Shown here in pieces: positions 25,536-33,769 of a DNA stretch of 64,000 nt; position 1 is the first letter of the stretch, and each line of letters starts with the position of its first letter. The notes below the pieces were generated by a model. It made no database searches, had not been told where the DNA came from, and saw nothing but the letters and a program-made list of their open reading frames with translations. The stretch is taken from positions 49,146 to 113,145 of the forward strand of contig DAOUQF010000008.1 in assembly GCA_030625815.1 (NCBI GenBank), written 5' to 3'. The position numbers were made by a program, and so were the translations under genes. The DNA is from Eubacteriales bacterium. Its GTDB lineage: Bacteria > Bacillota > Clostridia > Tissierellales > GPF-1.

Positions 25536-26070
25536 GGGCATTCAAATCAAGGAGATTACCAACGCGGATTTGCATGGGGGACTATTGAACGGGTTCGATC
25601 GAACCCAAAAGGTCGAATTGGTTTGGCGCGTAATCGACGGAGAAAAGCAGGTGGTGCCCTGCGTCTTTACGGAAGCCTGGGATGAACGACTTTTAAGGGA
25701 TATCGTTTTTGGCGATTTCGCGGAAGCGATGGAGTTTGGCGGCAAGGTGTTTTTGGCTTATGAGGAGGATCGCTTGCTGGGTTTTGCCACCCTCGGCGGA
25801 GAACCCCTGGGGCTTGAGGGGGAGTATATGCAATTGATTCAATTGCATGTTTCCCATTTGGAACGCGGCAAGGGGATTGGAAAGAAATTGTTCTTCCATT
25901 GCGCGCGGGAGGCGGGAGAGATGGGAGCGAAGAAGCTCTACATTTCCGGACATTCCGCTGTCGAAACCCAAGCCTTTTACGCGAGTATGGGATGCATGGA
26001 TGCGGAGTGGATCTTTCGGGAACAGGTCGAGCACGAACCCTATGACATTCAGCTCGAGTATCGAATTTAG
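25522..26070 (+). CDS. GNAT-family N-acetyltransferase
   Basis: About 182 residues starting inside the end of the ABC-F gene, with GGAGAAG just upstream. The acetyl-CoA-binding motif is in LQLHVSHLERGKGIGKKLF near residue 108, where RGKGIG fits the Q/RxxGxG/A pattern. LYISGHSAVETQAFYASMG follows, as is typical of GNATs. The N-terminal 50 residues contain the substrate-specific part. Coupling to an ABC-F gene might suggest a role in drug or ribosome protection, but there is no direct sign of the acceptor. Confidence 0.8.
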   Translation: MEKDKGIQIKEITNADLHGGLLNGFDRTQKVELVWRVIDGEKQVVPCVFTEAWDERLLRDIVFGDFAEAMEFGGKVFLAYEEDRLLGFATLGGEPLGLEGEYMQLIQLHVSHLERGKGIGKKLFFHCAREAGEMGAKKLYISGHSAVETQAFYASMGCMDAEWIFREQVEHEPYDIQLEYRI

Positions 26071-26164
26071 CAAGATTCGCTGGAATGAAAGCAGTGTGTG
26101 TTCCGAAAATCGCTTTTCTTAGCAATGAATTCCCGATATGATAAATGCAAAGGGAGGGTGTGTC

Positions 26165-27610
26165 ATGGAGCGGAAAACCTATCAAATTGCACGAGAGGCG
26201 AAAGACAAGAATTACGATGGGAAATTCTATTTCGGTGTGAAAACAACAGGGATTTTTTGTCGTCCATCCTGCCCGGCGCCAATTGCGAAGGAAGAGAACG
26301 TGGACTATTTCGATACGGTTTTTGAGGCGATCAACGAAGGCTTTCGTCCCTGTCTCCGGTGCCGCCCCGATTTGCAGGTGGAGTATGCGGTGCAGAATAT
26401 TGACGGTTCGCTTTTGATCAACGATGCATTGAAGCGGATCTATGAGGGATTTCTTCACGAACATTCTATCAAGGAATTGGCTGACGTTCTTTTTGTTTCC
26501 GATCGGCACTTGAGGAAATTATTTGTCGAGCATATTGGGGTTTCTCCGGTGAAGGTCGCGAAATATCATAAAGCGCTGTTTGCGCGGAAACTTCTGCAAA
26601 ATTCAGATCTGTCCATCACCAGGATTGCAACGGCGTCGGGATTTGGCTCGATTCGCCAATTCAATCAGGTGTTTCAAGAGGTGTTTGGACGTACCCCTAC
26701 CATGGCGAGAAGGGGAATGGATCAGGCAGATGAAAGCCAAGCGCCTCGATTGCTCTTGCCCTATCAAAAGCCCTTTGATTTTTATGGAATCTTGTCCTTC
26801 TTTCGAGCGCGCGCCATATCGGGAATCGAACGGATTGATCAGGAGTCCTATCAGCGCACCTTTCGCATCGGAGAGATGGAGGGGTATTTTGTGATCACGA
26901 ATCAGCCGGAAATATCCGCATTGGAAGTCCGGGTCGTAAGTGAGGATATTCGTGTATTGATGGCGATCTATGCACGGGTGCGTCGGATGTTTGATCTGGA
27001 TGCGAATCTGCAGGCGATATCGGATTGCTTAGGGAAGGATCCTATTCTGCAGCAAGGCATGGAGAGCGGACTGGTACCGCGACTCCCCGTTGCCTTTGAT
27101 CCCTTTGAGCATGCGATTCGCGCGGTATTGGGTCAGCAGATCACTGTGAAGGCGGCAACAACCTTGGCGGGTCGTCTGGCGGCTAGAGCTGGCAAAAAAA
27201 CGATTGGGTATCTGGATGGATTGGATTTCTTCTTTCCGACGCCAGAGGAACTGGCTGCGACTGAGTTGGATGAGTTGGGGATTACGAAAACCAGGCAACA
27301 GACTGTGAAGAATGTGGCGAGTGCCCTGCTTGAAGGGGTATTCCATCTTCGTGCCGATCAATCATTGGAACATTTTCGAGAGGAGTTCGCTTCGGTGAAG
27401 GGGATCGGAGAATGGACCGTGCAGTATGTTGCCATGCGGGGATTGGGCATGGTGGACAGCTTTCCGGCCAAGGATTTGGGGATCATCAAGGCCTTGATGA
27501 CAGGCGCTGAAAAACCGAAGGAAAAAGATATTTTAAACCGTGCAGAGGATTGGTCGCCGTATCGCGCCTATGCGGCGCTTTGTTTGTGGCAATCCAATTT
27601 GAAGAGGTGA
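26165..27610 (+). CDS. Ada-AlkA fusion: methyl-phosphotriester sensor plus 3-methyladenine glycosylase
   Basis: A 481-residue three-part alkylation-repair protein. Residues about 1-80 form the Ada zinc domain (FCRPSC near residue 31 and CLRC near 62; the first Cys should accept the methyl group). An AraC-type helix-turn-helix region follows to about 185 (IKELADVLFVSDRHLRKLF, SITRIATASGFGSIRQF). The rest is an AlkA-like HhH-GPD glycosylase with GIGEWT near residue 413 and the catalytic Asp in AKDLG near 436. The start at 26165 follows GGGAGGG. It probably both activates adaptive genes and excises alkylated bases. The next gene, ten bases on, is the complementary fusion. Confidence 0.85.
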   Translation: MERKTYQIAREAKDKNYDGKFYFGVKTTGIFCRPSCPAPIAKEENVDYFDTVFEAINEGFRPCLRCRPDLQVEYAVQNIDGSLLINDALKRIYEGFLHEHSIKELADVLFVSDRHLRKLFVEHIGVSPVKVAKYHKALFARKLLQNSDLSITRIATASGFGSIRQFNQVFQEVFGRTPTMARRGMDQADESQAPRLLLPYQKPFDFYGILSFFRARAISGIERIDQESYQRTFRIGEMEGYFVITNQPEISALEVRVVSEDIRVLMAIYARVRRMFDLDANLQAISDCLGKDPILQQGMESGLVPRLPVAFDPFEHAIRAVLGQQITVKAATTLAGRLAARAGKKTIGYLDGLDFFFPTPEELAATELDELGITKTRQQTVKNVASALLEGVFHLRADQSLEHFREEFASVKGIGEWTVQYVAMRGLGMVDSFPAKDLGIIKALMTGAEKPKEKDILNRAEDWSPYRAYAALCLWQSNLKR

Positions 27611-27620
27611 GGAGAACGGG

Positions 27621-28727
27621 ATGAATTATTCAAGATGGGAGACGCAGTTTTGCGAGATAATTGCCGTGGGCGATGAGGAGGGCTTAGCCATCCTTCATTT
27701 GAATACGGGAGAAGGGAAGCGGGTTTTTGAGATTTCCGATCAATGGGTTCGCGATGATGACTTTTTTTCAGAGGTGAGAACCCAGGTTGATGAATATATG
27801 GCTGGACGACGAGGTGATTTTTCTTTGAAGCTGAATCCTCGAGGAACAGACTATCAGAAGAAGGTTTGGCTGGCGCTGACAAAAATTCCCTATGGTGAGC
27901 TGGCAACCTATAAGTCAATAGCGAAAGCCATTGGCAATGAGAAGGCATCCAGGGCGGTGGGTATGGCTAATAGCAAGAATCCCATCCCGATTATTGTGCC
28001 CTGTCATCGTGTGGTTGGAGCGAGCGGGAAGTTGACGGGGTTTGCGCATGGATTGAAAATCAAGGAGGAGTTGATCCTTCATGAAAAGCTGATGGGAATC
28101 TACCATAGGCTCTTCGACGCGTTTGGTCCGCAAGGCTGGTGGCCTGCAAAGACGGATTTTGAGATGATGATCGGTGCGATTTTGGTACAGAACACGAATT
28201 GGGGCAATGTGGAGCGGGCGTTAAACAATTTAAACGGAGAGTTGACGCCGCAAAGACTGGAAAAGCTTTCGGAAGACGAAATCGCCAAGCGGATTCGCCC
28301 AAGCGGGTATTATCGGCAAAAAGCCAAGAAGATCAAAGCATTTCTGGATTGGTATGCAGGCTATGGGTATCAAATTGAAAAGGTGAGGGCTCGAGATGGA
28401 GAAACCCTGCGGCGGGAATTGCTGGGGGTAAATGGGATTGGTCGAGAAACGGCGGATTGCATGCTGACCTATGCCTTTGAAAAACCCTGTTTTATCGTGG
28501 ATGCCTATGCACGGCGAATCCTTGAGCGCGTGGGGCTCGAGATGCCGAAGGAGTATGATGCTTCCAGGGAAAAGATTGAAAGTGCGATTCCGAGGGATCT
28601 GGTGATTTATAATGAATTTCACGCTCTCTTGGTTCAACTTGGAAAGAAAAATTGTAAGAAAAATCCGAATTGTCAGGAATGCCCGATAGCCAAGCGATGC
28701 AGCTATAAAAAGAAGATTTTCGTGTAA
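27621..28727 (+). CDS. Ogt-MagIII-like fusion: O6-methylguanine transferase plus HhH glycosylase
   Basis: A 368-residue fusion. Residues 1-152 are an O6-alkylguanine-DNA alkyltransferase with the suicide Cys in PCHRV near residue 127. Residues about 160-368 form an endonuclease III-superfamily glycosylase of the COG2231/MagIII kind: FGPQGWWPAKTDFEMMIGAIL, the HhH GVNGIGRETAD near 268, the catalytic Asp in VDAY near 293, and a C-x5-C-x2-C-x5-C iron-sulfur loop at the end. GAGGAG precedes the ATG. With the Ada-AlkA gene it forms a compact operon covering phosphotriester, O6-methylguanine and N-methylpurine damage. The exact fusion is not one I know as common. Confidence 0.8.
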   Translation: MNYSRWETQFCEIIAVGDEEGLAILHLNTGEGKRVFEISDQWVRDDDFFSEVRTQVDEYMAGRRGDFSLKLNPRGTDYQKKVWLALTKIPYGELATYKSIAKAIGNEKASRAVGMANSKNPIPIIVPCHRVVGASGKLTGFAHGLKIKEELILHEKLMGIYHRLFDAFGPQGWWPAKTDFEMMIGAILVQNTNWGNVERALNNLNGELTPQRLEKLSEDEIAKRIRPSGYYRQKAKKIKAFLDWYAGYGYQIEKVRARDGETLRRELLGVNGIGRETADCMLTYAFEKPCFIVDAYARRILERVGLEMPKEYDASREKIESAIPRDLVIYNEFHALLVQLGKKNCKKNPNCQECPIAKRCSYKKKIFV

Positions 28728-28751
28728 AGTGCGAAGATCTTTTTTTGAGTC

Positions 28752-28793
28752 TATTGGGATGCGCCTATTGATAAATAAAATACAATCCCAATA
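28752..28793. promoter_or_regulatory. Upstream activating site pair for the sigma-54 promoter
   Basis: TATTGGGAT at 28752-28760 and ATCCCAATA at 28785-28793 form an inverted pair with a 24-bp spacer, about 80-120 bp upstream of the -24 element. The regulator gene's own promoter region carries the same pair at 32595-32636 with the same spacing. Confidence 0.65.
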
Positions 28794-28799
28794 AAACGC

Positions 28800-28817
28800 A
28801 CTGAAATTTATTTCAGT
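28800..28817. promoter_or_regulatory. Perfect palindrome near the sigma-54 promoter
   Basis: ACTGAAAT-TT-ATTTCAGT is a perfect 8+2+8 palindrome, 58 bases ahead of the -24 element. It may be a second protein-binding site or a bend point. Confidence 0.4.
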
Positions 28818-28874
28818 AATGAAATAATGGCATGAACACTGGTAATAAGCTTTCTTTTCGATTACAATAAAACT

Positions 28875-28890
28875 TGGCACAAATATTGCA
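28875..28890 (+). promoter_or_regulatory. Sigma-54 promoter of the YfcC gene
   Basis: TGGCAC at 28875-28880, five bases, then TTGCA at 28886-28890 matches the -24/-12 consensus exactly. The gene starts about 120 bases later, and a sigma-54 activator gene lies convergent downstream. Confidence 0.85.
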
Positions 28891-29012
28891 TTACCGTAAC
28901 ATGTACGCAAGAAAGACAGCAGAGGAATTAACGCAGCCGGATAAGATTGCAGGGGAAGCAATTTGATCTTGGATGCGATTTTACAAATTCAATCATATTA
29001 AAGGAGGAAAGT

Positions 29013-30470
29013 ATGGCAGAAGCAGGTGTATCAAGAAAACCAGAAATTGAACAAGTACCTAATGATGCAGCAAAGAAAAAAAGCAAGGTTCCTAACGCTT
29101 ACGTAATCTTATTTTTTATTTTGATTTTAATGAGTGTATTGACTTACATTATTCCATCGGGCGAATTTGAGCGCGTGATGATGGACAATGGACGAATGGG
29201 TGTTTTGCCTGGCAGTTTCCATTTGGTAGAGAAAACATCGGACATGACGGTTTCATTTTGGGACTTATTTAGAGCTATTCCAGTTGGTATGATTCAGGCG
29301 GCCAGCGTTATGATGGTTGTATTCTTTGCAGGCGGTATGTTCCAAGTTCTTGGATCAACGAATGTTATTGAAAACAGCATCGGCATCTCGATTAGAAAGA
29401 TTGAGGAGCATAATATCTCCAAGCATTGGGCGCTAGTTATTTTGACATTCCTATTCGGCTTCTTTGGAGCTGCAGTTGGATATGAGAACTTGATGCCGTT
29501 TGTTCCCCTAGGAGTTATGGTTGCTTTGGGATTTGGTTATGACTTGATGGTTGGTGCCGCAGTGGTTATCGGTGGACTTTCCGTTGGTTTCGCAACATCT
29601 CCAATCAACCCGTATACAGTTGGTACGGCGCATGCGATTGCCGATCTCCCAACTTTCTCTGGTATGGGTCTTCGTACAGCGTATTGTTTGACAGCGTTGG
29701 TATTCATGGCGCATCATACCATTCGTTACGTAAAGAAACTTGAAAAAAATCCAGAATCTAGTATGGTGTTAGGTATCTCTACAGTAGGTTTGGATGTTGA
29801 TCATGACAAGTTTAATTCTTACAGCCTAGATCAAAAAGGCAAACTGATTCTTGGTATCTTCTTATCATTTATCGTTGTTGTCGTATTTGGTGTTATCAAG
29901 TTCAAATGGTATTTGAATGAGATCTCGGCTTTGTTCATTCTTTACGCAGTAATCATTGGTTTGGTTGCTCGATTTAGTTCAGACAAAATCGTCAACGAGT
30001 TTGTCACAGGAGCTGGCAACATTGCCGGTGGTGCGTTGATCGTTGGTTTCGCCCGTGCGATCCAGGTAATCTTGACGCAAGGTAAAATTGGCGATACTAT
30101 TATTAATAGTTTATCTGCACCGTTGGCAAACTTTTCACCAACGATTTCAGCAATTTTGATGACATTGGTGCAAGGGGTTATCAACTTCTTTATCCCTTCA
30201 GGCAGCGGACAGGCGATGGCAACGATGCCAATCATGATTCCATTGGCAGACTTGATCGGTGTAAACCGTCAGATCGCAATCCTTGCTTTCCAAGTAGGTG
30301 ATGGCTTGATTAACATGATCGTTCCAACTTTGGGCGGCTTGTTGGCGATGTTGGCATTGGCACGTGTACCGTTTGACAAGTGGTTTAAATTTATCTTGCC
30401 GCTTGTAATGAAACTATTCGTTGTTGGCTGGATATTTATCGCAATTGCAACAGCAATCAACTGGCAATAA
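29013..30470 (+). CDS. YfcC-family membrane transporter
   Basis: About 485 residues from the ATG at 29013 behind AAAGGAGG. There are about twelve hydrophobic spans. The opening SKVPNAYVILFFILILMSVL followed by IPSGEFERV is the YfcC/ArcD-like signature. FIPSGSGQAMATMPIMIPLADLIG near residue 405 is a conserved transporter loop. Members move basic amino acids, short-chain acids or peptides; the substrate here is unproven. It is driven by a sigma-54 promoter and ends in a bidirectional terminator shared with its activator. Codon use is more AT-rich than in the neighbouring genes. Confidence 0.8.
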   Translation: MAEAGVSRKPEIEQVPNDAAKKKSKVPNAYVILFFILILMSVLTYIIPSGEFERVMMDNGRMGVLPGSFHLVEKTSDMTVSFWDLFRAIPVGMIQAASVMMVVFFAGGMFQVLGSTNVIENSIGISIRKIEEHNISKHWALVILTFLFGFFGAAVGYENLMPFVPLGVMVALGFGYDLMVGAAVVIGGLSVGFATSPINPYTVGTAHAIADLPTFSGMGLRTAYCLTALVFMAHHTIRYVKKLEKNPESSMVLGISTVGLDVDHDKFNSYSLDQKGKLILGIFLSFIVVVVFGVIKFKWYLNEISALFILYAVIIGLVARFSSDKIVNEFVTGAGNIAGGALIVGFARAIQVILTQGKIGDTIINSLSAPLANFSPTISAILMTLVQGVINFFIPSGSGQAMATMPIMIPLADLIGVNRQIAILAFQVGDGLINMIVPTLGGLLAMLALARVPFDKWFKFILPLVMKLFVVGWIFIAIATAINWQ

Positions 30471-30486
30471 GAGAACAGAAAATAAA

Positions 30487-30526
30487 AGAGCGTTTCTTCC
30501 AAATTTAATTTGGAGGAAGCGCTCTT
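30487..30526. terminator. Bidirectional terminator
   Basis: AGAGCGTTTCTTCCAAATT pairs with AATTTGGAGGAAGCGCTCT, one of the longest stems in the window, with A and T runs on both sides. It separates the YfcC gene from the convergent regulator. Confidence 0.9.
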
Positions 30527-30538
30527 TTTGATTTTGTT

Positions 30539-32572
30539 TTATTTTGAGTTTAACTTTTCAAACCCGATTGGGGTGAGTGTGCAGCCAATTGGACCGCTAC
30601 CGAATTCAATCCAGCCTCGATCTTTCAGCTTCTCGAGGGTGGAGCGGACTTCTACTTCGGAAATGCGATAATAGAGCCGATTGAAGGCTTCGTGGATATT
30701 TCGTCGTCCGGTTCGGATGCCCTGATGATGCAGATAATCGATGGAATCCAGAATAAAGTAGTCCTGAGAGCGAACCTCTTTGGATTTGATTGGAAAGTCG
30801 AGAAACTCGCGTTTTTTCAGATAGGAAGGCAGGTATCTAGGTGTGAAAATCCCATCTGAAACAGCGATCAGGTATTCAAGGACATTATTCAGTTCTCGAA
30901 CGTTTCCCGGCCATTCATAGCTCATGCAGAATTGTAAGAACTGCTTTGAATATTGATGACGGCCAAGTTTGAAATCTGGATATTCCTGTATGAGTTTGGG
31001 AATGTCGTCACGGCGTTCTCGAAGGGGCGGCGCGTCAATTTGGAAAACATTGAGGCGATAAAACAAATCCTTTCGAAAGTTGCCGGCTTCCGCCATGGCA
31101 AAGAGATCTTGATTGGAGGCTGCAATAATACGGGTATCAACCTTGATGATGGAGTCGCCGCCAAGTCGAATGATTTCTTTTTCCTGCAGCACGCGAAGGA
31201 GCCGAGCCTGTAGTTTTAAGGGCAGTTCGCCAATTTCATCCAAAAATAGGGTGCCGCGATGCGCGCTTTCAAAAAAACCGATTTTTCCACCCTTCTTTGC
31301 CCCGGTGAAAGCCCCTTCCTCGTAACCGAACAGCTCGGATTCGAGGAGAGATTCAGGGAGGGCGGCACAATTGATCGCGACAAAGGGCTCGTTTCGCCGA
31401 TTGGAATAATTATGGATGGAACCGGCGAAAATTTCTTTTCCTGTTCCCGATTCGCCATTGATAAGAATGGAGGCTTCGGCATTGGCGATTCGCTTGCAGA
31501 TTTCAATTCGCTCGACGATGCGTGGATCCGCACCCACGAGGGATTCGAAGGTATAGCGGGAATAGTGTCCCTTCCCGATGATTTTCTGCTGGATCTTTTG
31601 CTGGATTTCTACGACCTCTTGATAATTCTTGATCAGGATAATGCGTCCATAGTGATGTGAGTCAAGGTGTGAGTCAAAATAAATGTTTTTAATGGAGACG
31701 ATTAGTTTTTTCCCGTTGAACAATAGTAGTTCGTTTTGAATCTCCAGTATCGACTGGAAAAGCTGCAGGGTGGGGTAATCGTGAACCAAGTCCTGAAGTT
31801 CTAGCTTTTCGAATTGCTTTAATTGGCGGTCAAACATGGAATCTGCCATGGAGTTGACCATATCGATATGATGGTTTTCATCGATTACGATGATGCCCGT
31901 GCTCAGTTCATTTAAAAGGAGGTGCCATTTTGAGGATAAAATTCGTTTGTTTTCAAGGGTATAGTTCAATCCTTTCCACATGTTGGGTATTCTCAGGGAA
32001 TACTTCAGCAGAATTTGCTCCCCTTCTTCTTCGCTGATATCGAGGATGGAGACGATATCCAAGATCGTATTGATGTCGAAGATCCGGCTTCCAATATTTA
32101 CAAGGGGCGCATCGAAATGAGAGATGAAATCATATTCCATATGGGCGATGACGTAATCGATGGGTCCCGCGGGATCCTCGGCGCCAGCGGTATAGGGAAT
32201 TAATTGCAAATGATTCAGCCCCAATTGGTAAACGGTTGCCAGGGTTTCGTTTGCCATAAAGCTGTTGATATTGCAGACCAAGCATCGGCTGTTTTTTGGA
32301 ATGGCTTCTATCAGGTGCATGGCTTCTTTCGATAAGGTGCGTTTCATCATAAGTACCGGTGAATTGCTCCTGATGTATGGCATAAATTCGATCAAAATGC
32401 TGGGATCCGTATACAGGATTAGATCCGACTCGTGAATAAAAGGAAGGGGCTTGCTGGCGGTTGTCACATAACGAATTTCCAGCAGTTCGCCAAAGATGGA
32501 TTCAAGTTCAGTTTTGAAAAATTGTGCGATCATTTCATCGACCGCAAGAATTTTGACTTTTCGTTTGCGCAT
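30539..32572 (-). CDS. Sigma-54-dependent activator with PAS and winged-helix end
   Basis: A 677-residue enhancer-binding protein. Residues 1-200 form a PrpR/RocR-like sensory region and about 215-330 a PAS-like domain (LSTGIIVIDENHHIDMVN). The AAA+ domain has Walker A GESGTGKE near residue 375, GAFTGA near 422, the sigma-54 contact loop, and DEIGELP. In place of a Fis helix, the C-terminus (about 600-677) looks like a winged helix (VRSTLEKLKDRGWIEFG). GGAGGG precedes the ATG. It should activate the facing YfcC gene from the shared TATTGGGAT-type sites, and its own promoter carries them too. Confidence 0.85.
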   Translation of the reverse strand: MRKRKVKILAVDEMIAQFFKTELESIFGELLEIRYVTTASKPLPFIHESDLILYTDPSILIEFMPYIRSNSPVLMMKRTLSKEAMHLIEAIPKNSRCLVCNINSFMANETLATVYQLGLNHLQLIPYTAGAEDPAGPIDYVIAHMEYDFISHFDAPLVNIGSRIFDINTILDIVSILDISEEEGEQILLKYSLRIPNMWKGLNYTLENKRILSSKWHLLLNELSTGIIVIDENHHIDMVNSMADSMFDRQLKQFEKLELQDLVHDYPTLQLFQSILEIQNELLLFNGKKLIVSIKNIYFDSHLDSHHYGRIILIKNYQEVVEIQQKIQQKIIGKGHYSRYTFESLVGADPRIVERIEICKRIANAEASILINGESGTGKEIFAGSIHNYSNRRNEPFVAINCAALPESLLESELFGYEEGAFTGAKKGGKIGFFESAHRGTLFLDEIGELPLKLQARLLRVLQEKEIIRLGGDSIIKVDTRIIAASNQDLFAMAEAGNFRKDLFYRLNVFQIDAPPLRERRDDIPKLIQEYPDFKLGRHQYSKQFLQFCMSYEWPGNVRELNNVLEYLIAVSDGIFTPRYLPSYLKKREFLDFPIKSKEVRSQDYFILDSIDYLHHQGIRTGRRNIHEAFNRLYYRISEVEVRSTLEKLKDRGWIEFGSGPIGCTLTPIGFEKLNSK

Positions 32573-32594
32573 TTGGTTCCCTCCAAGCCTGATT

Positions 32595-32636
32595 TACTGG
32601 GATGATTGCTTTAATCGTATGGGAAAAAACCCAATA
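32595..32636. promoter_or_regulatory. Operator pair in the sigma-54 activator promoter
   Basis: TACTGGGAT at 32595-32603 and AACCCAATA at 32628-32636, 24 bp apart, match the pair at 28752-28793 at 16 of 18 positions with identical spacing. This points to autoregulation by the same protein. Confidence 0.6.
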
Positions 32637-32655
32637 ACACAAGAGAGAAAAAGAA

Positions 32656-32680
32656 AGACACCCTATAAAAGGATGTCTGA
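32656..32680 (-). terminator. Terminator of the PHP gene
   Basis: On the minus strand AGACATCC and GGGTGTCT pair (one G-U) around seven bases, followed by TTTCTTTTTC. Confidence 0.7.
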
Positions 32681-32690
32681 TTTTAATAAA

Positions 32691-33566
32691 TTAACCGTGA
32701 AGCGCCTCAATTTCTCTCAATTGTTCGGAGTCGGGTAGTCTACACTGCGTCATGCCCAAATGAACGCTGGGCTTTGTTTTACCGTGGTAGTCGCTTCCGA
32801 AGGTGATCAGCAGGCTGTGTTTTTTTGCAAGGGCATAGAGGGCTGGAATCTCTTCCGGGGAATGATAGGAAGAAAACACCTCCAGTCCTTCAATGCCAAG
32901 TTGGATCAGTTCTTCCAGATGGGGAGCAATGCCATGGAAGGTTTTTTCCGGGTGCGCAACAATCGGGATACCGCCAGTCTCCTTCACCAAAGTGACCGCT
33001 TCCTTCAGTGTCATGAATTCAACATGCACATAGCAGGGTTTTCCATTGGCAAAATAGTCCCAATAGAAGTTGACATAGGGATTGTCGCTTCTCGCTCCGC
33101 CTGGCATGTATGGATGCAGGATGGGATACGCCTCTGCATCGTCTCGATTCAATAAATACTCAGCAATCGCTTCCGGAATGATAATGGCACTCCCTTTGAA
33201 GTCGTCCATGGAAACGGGTAGACCTAAGGCTTGCGTTTTTTCGATTCGAAGGGATGAGGCATTGCGTTCGCTGTTGAGAATATCTTCAGTCAATTGCTCG
33301 AAGACGGGATTCTTGTAGTCGATTTGATAGCCCAAAAGGTGTACGTTGATCCCGTGGAAGTCGCAATCGATTTCGATGGCGGGAATGAGATCAATGCCGA
33401 CTTTTTCCGCTAGAGGCAGGGCTTTTGGAATGGCGCGCACGGTATTGTGGTCGGCAATGGCCATCACGAAAAGACCGGACGCTTTGGCTTGTTGTATCAG
33501 TTCCGCTTCTGTGAATTCGCCATCCAAGCTTTGATGGCTGTGAATATGAAGATCGATTTGATTCAT
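32691..33566 (-). CDS. PHP-domain phosphoesterase (YciV/TrpH-like)
   Basis: A 291-residue PHP-family hydrolase. DLHIHSHQSLDGE at residue 5 gives the first metal ligands, AIADHNT near 36 the next, and HPEKTFHG and GSDYHGKTKP near the end complete the site. The length and motif order fit the YciV/RNase AM (5'-3' exoribonuclease, 3',5'-nucleotide phosphatase) group. GGAGG precedes the ATG. A small upstream frame overlaps its start in an ATGA. It lies downstream of the glutaminase gene on the same strand. Confidence 0.85.
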   Translation of the reverse strand: MNQIDLHIHSHQSLDGEFTEAELIQQAKASGLFVMAIADHNTVRAIPKALPLAEKVGIDLIPAIEIDCDFHGINVHLLGYQIDYKNPVFEQLTEDILNSERNASSLRIEKTQALGLPVSMDDFKGSAIIIPEAIAEYLLNRDDAEAYPILHPYMPGGARSDNPYVNFYWDYFANGKPCYVHVEFMTLKEAVTLVKETGGIPIVAHPEKTFHGIAPHLEELIQLGIEGLEVFSSYHSPEEIPALYALAKKHSLLITFGSDYHGKTKPSVHLGMTQCRLPDSEQLREIEALHG

Positions 33567-33670
33567 GGTTGTACCTCCAACTGGGTTGTTCGCGCTTGGA
33601 GAGCTTCTGTGATAAAGAAGAGCACAACCAAGCAGATCGTCAAGAAATAGGGCAATAAGGCGCTTTCCAT
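33563..33670 (-). CDS. Small membrane peptide overlapping the PHP gene
   Basis: A 35-residue frame, starting MESALLPYFLTICLVVLFF and ending in a charged tail. It has one membrane span, and its TGA overlaps the ATG of the PHP gene. The ribosome site before it is weak. The sequence further upstream, after the glutaminase stop, also reads as a hydrophobic stretch in a separate segment ending in TAG just before this ATG. The whole 200-base gap may therefore hold remnants of a small membrane protein. The product is unproven. Confidence 0.35.
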   Translation of the reverse strand: MESALLPYFLTICLVVLFFITEALQARTTQLEVQP

Positions 33671-33769
33671 CTATCTCGCAGCCAGTTGATAGCTGCTGAG
33701 AACCATTGTTCCAGCCAATAGAAAAGAGGGCAACCGAAGAATGATTTTCGCTAAAGGGTATAGTGAGTC

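Noticed and set aside
25575..25606. tRNA-like GGTTCGA sequence
   Set aside because: It lies inside the GNAT coding region and lacks cloverleaf arms; no tRNA gene was seen anywhere in the window.
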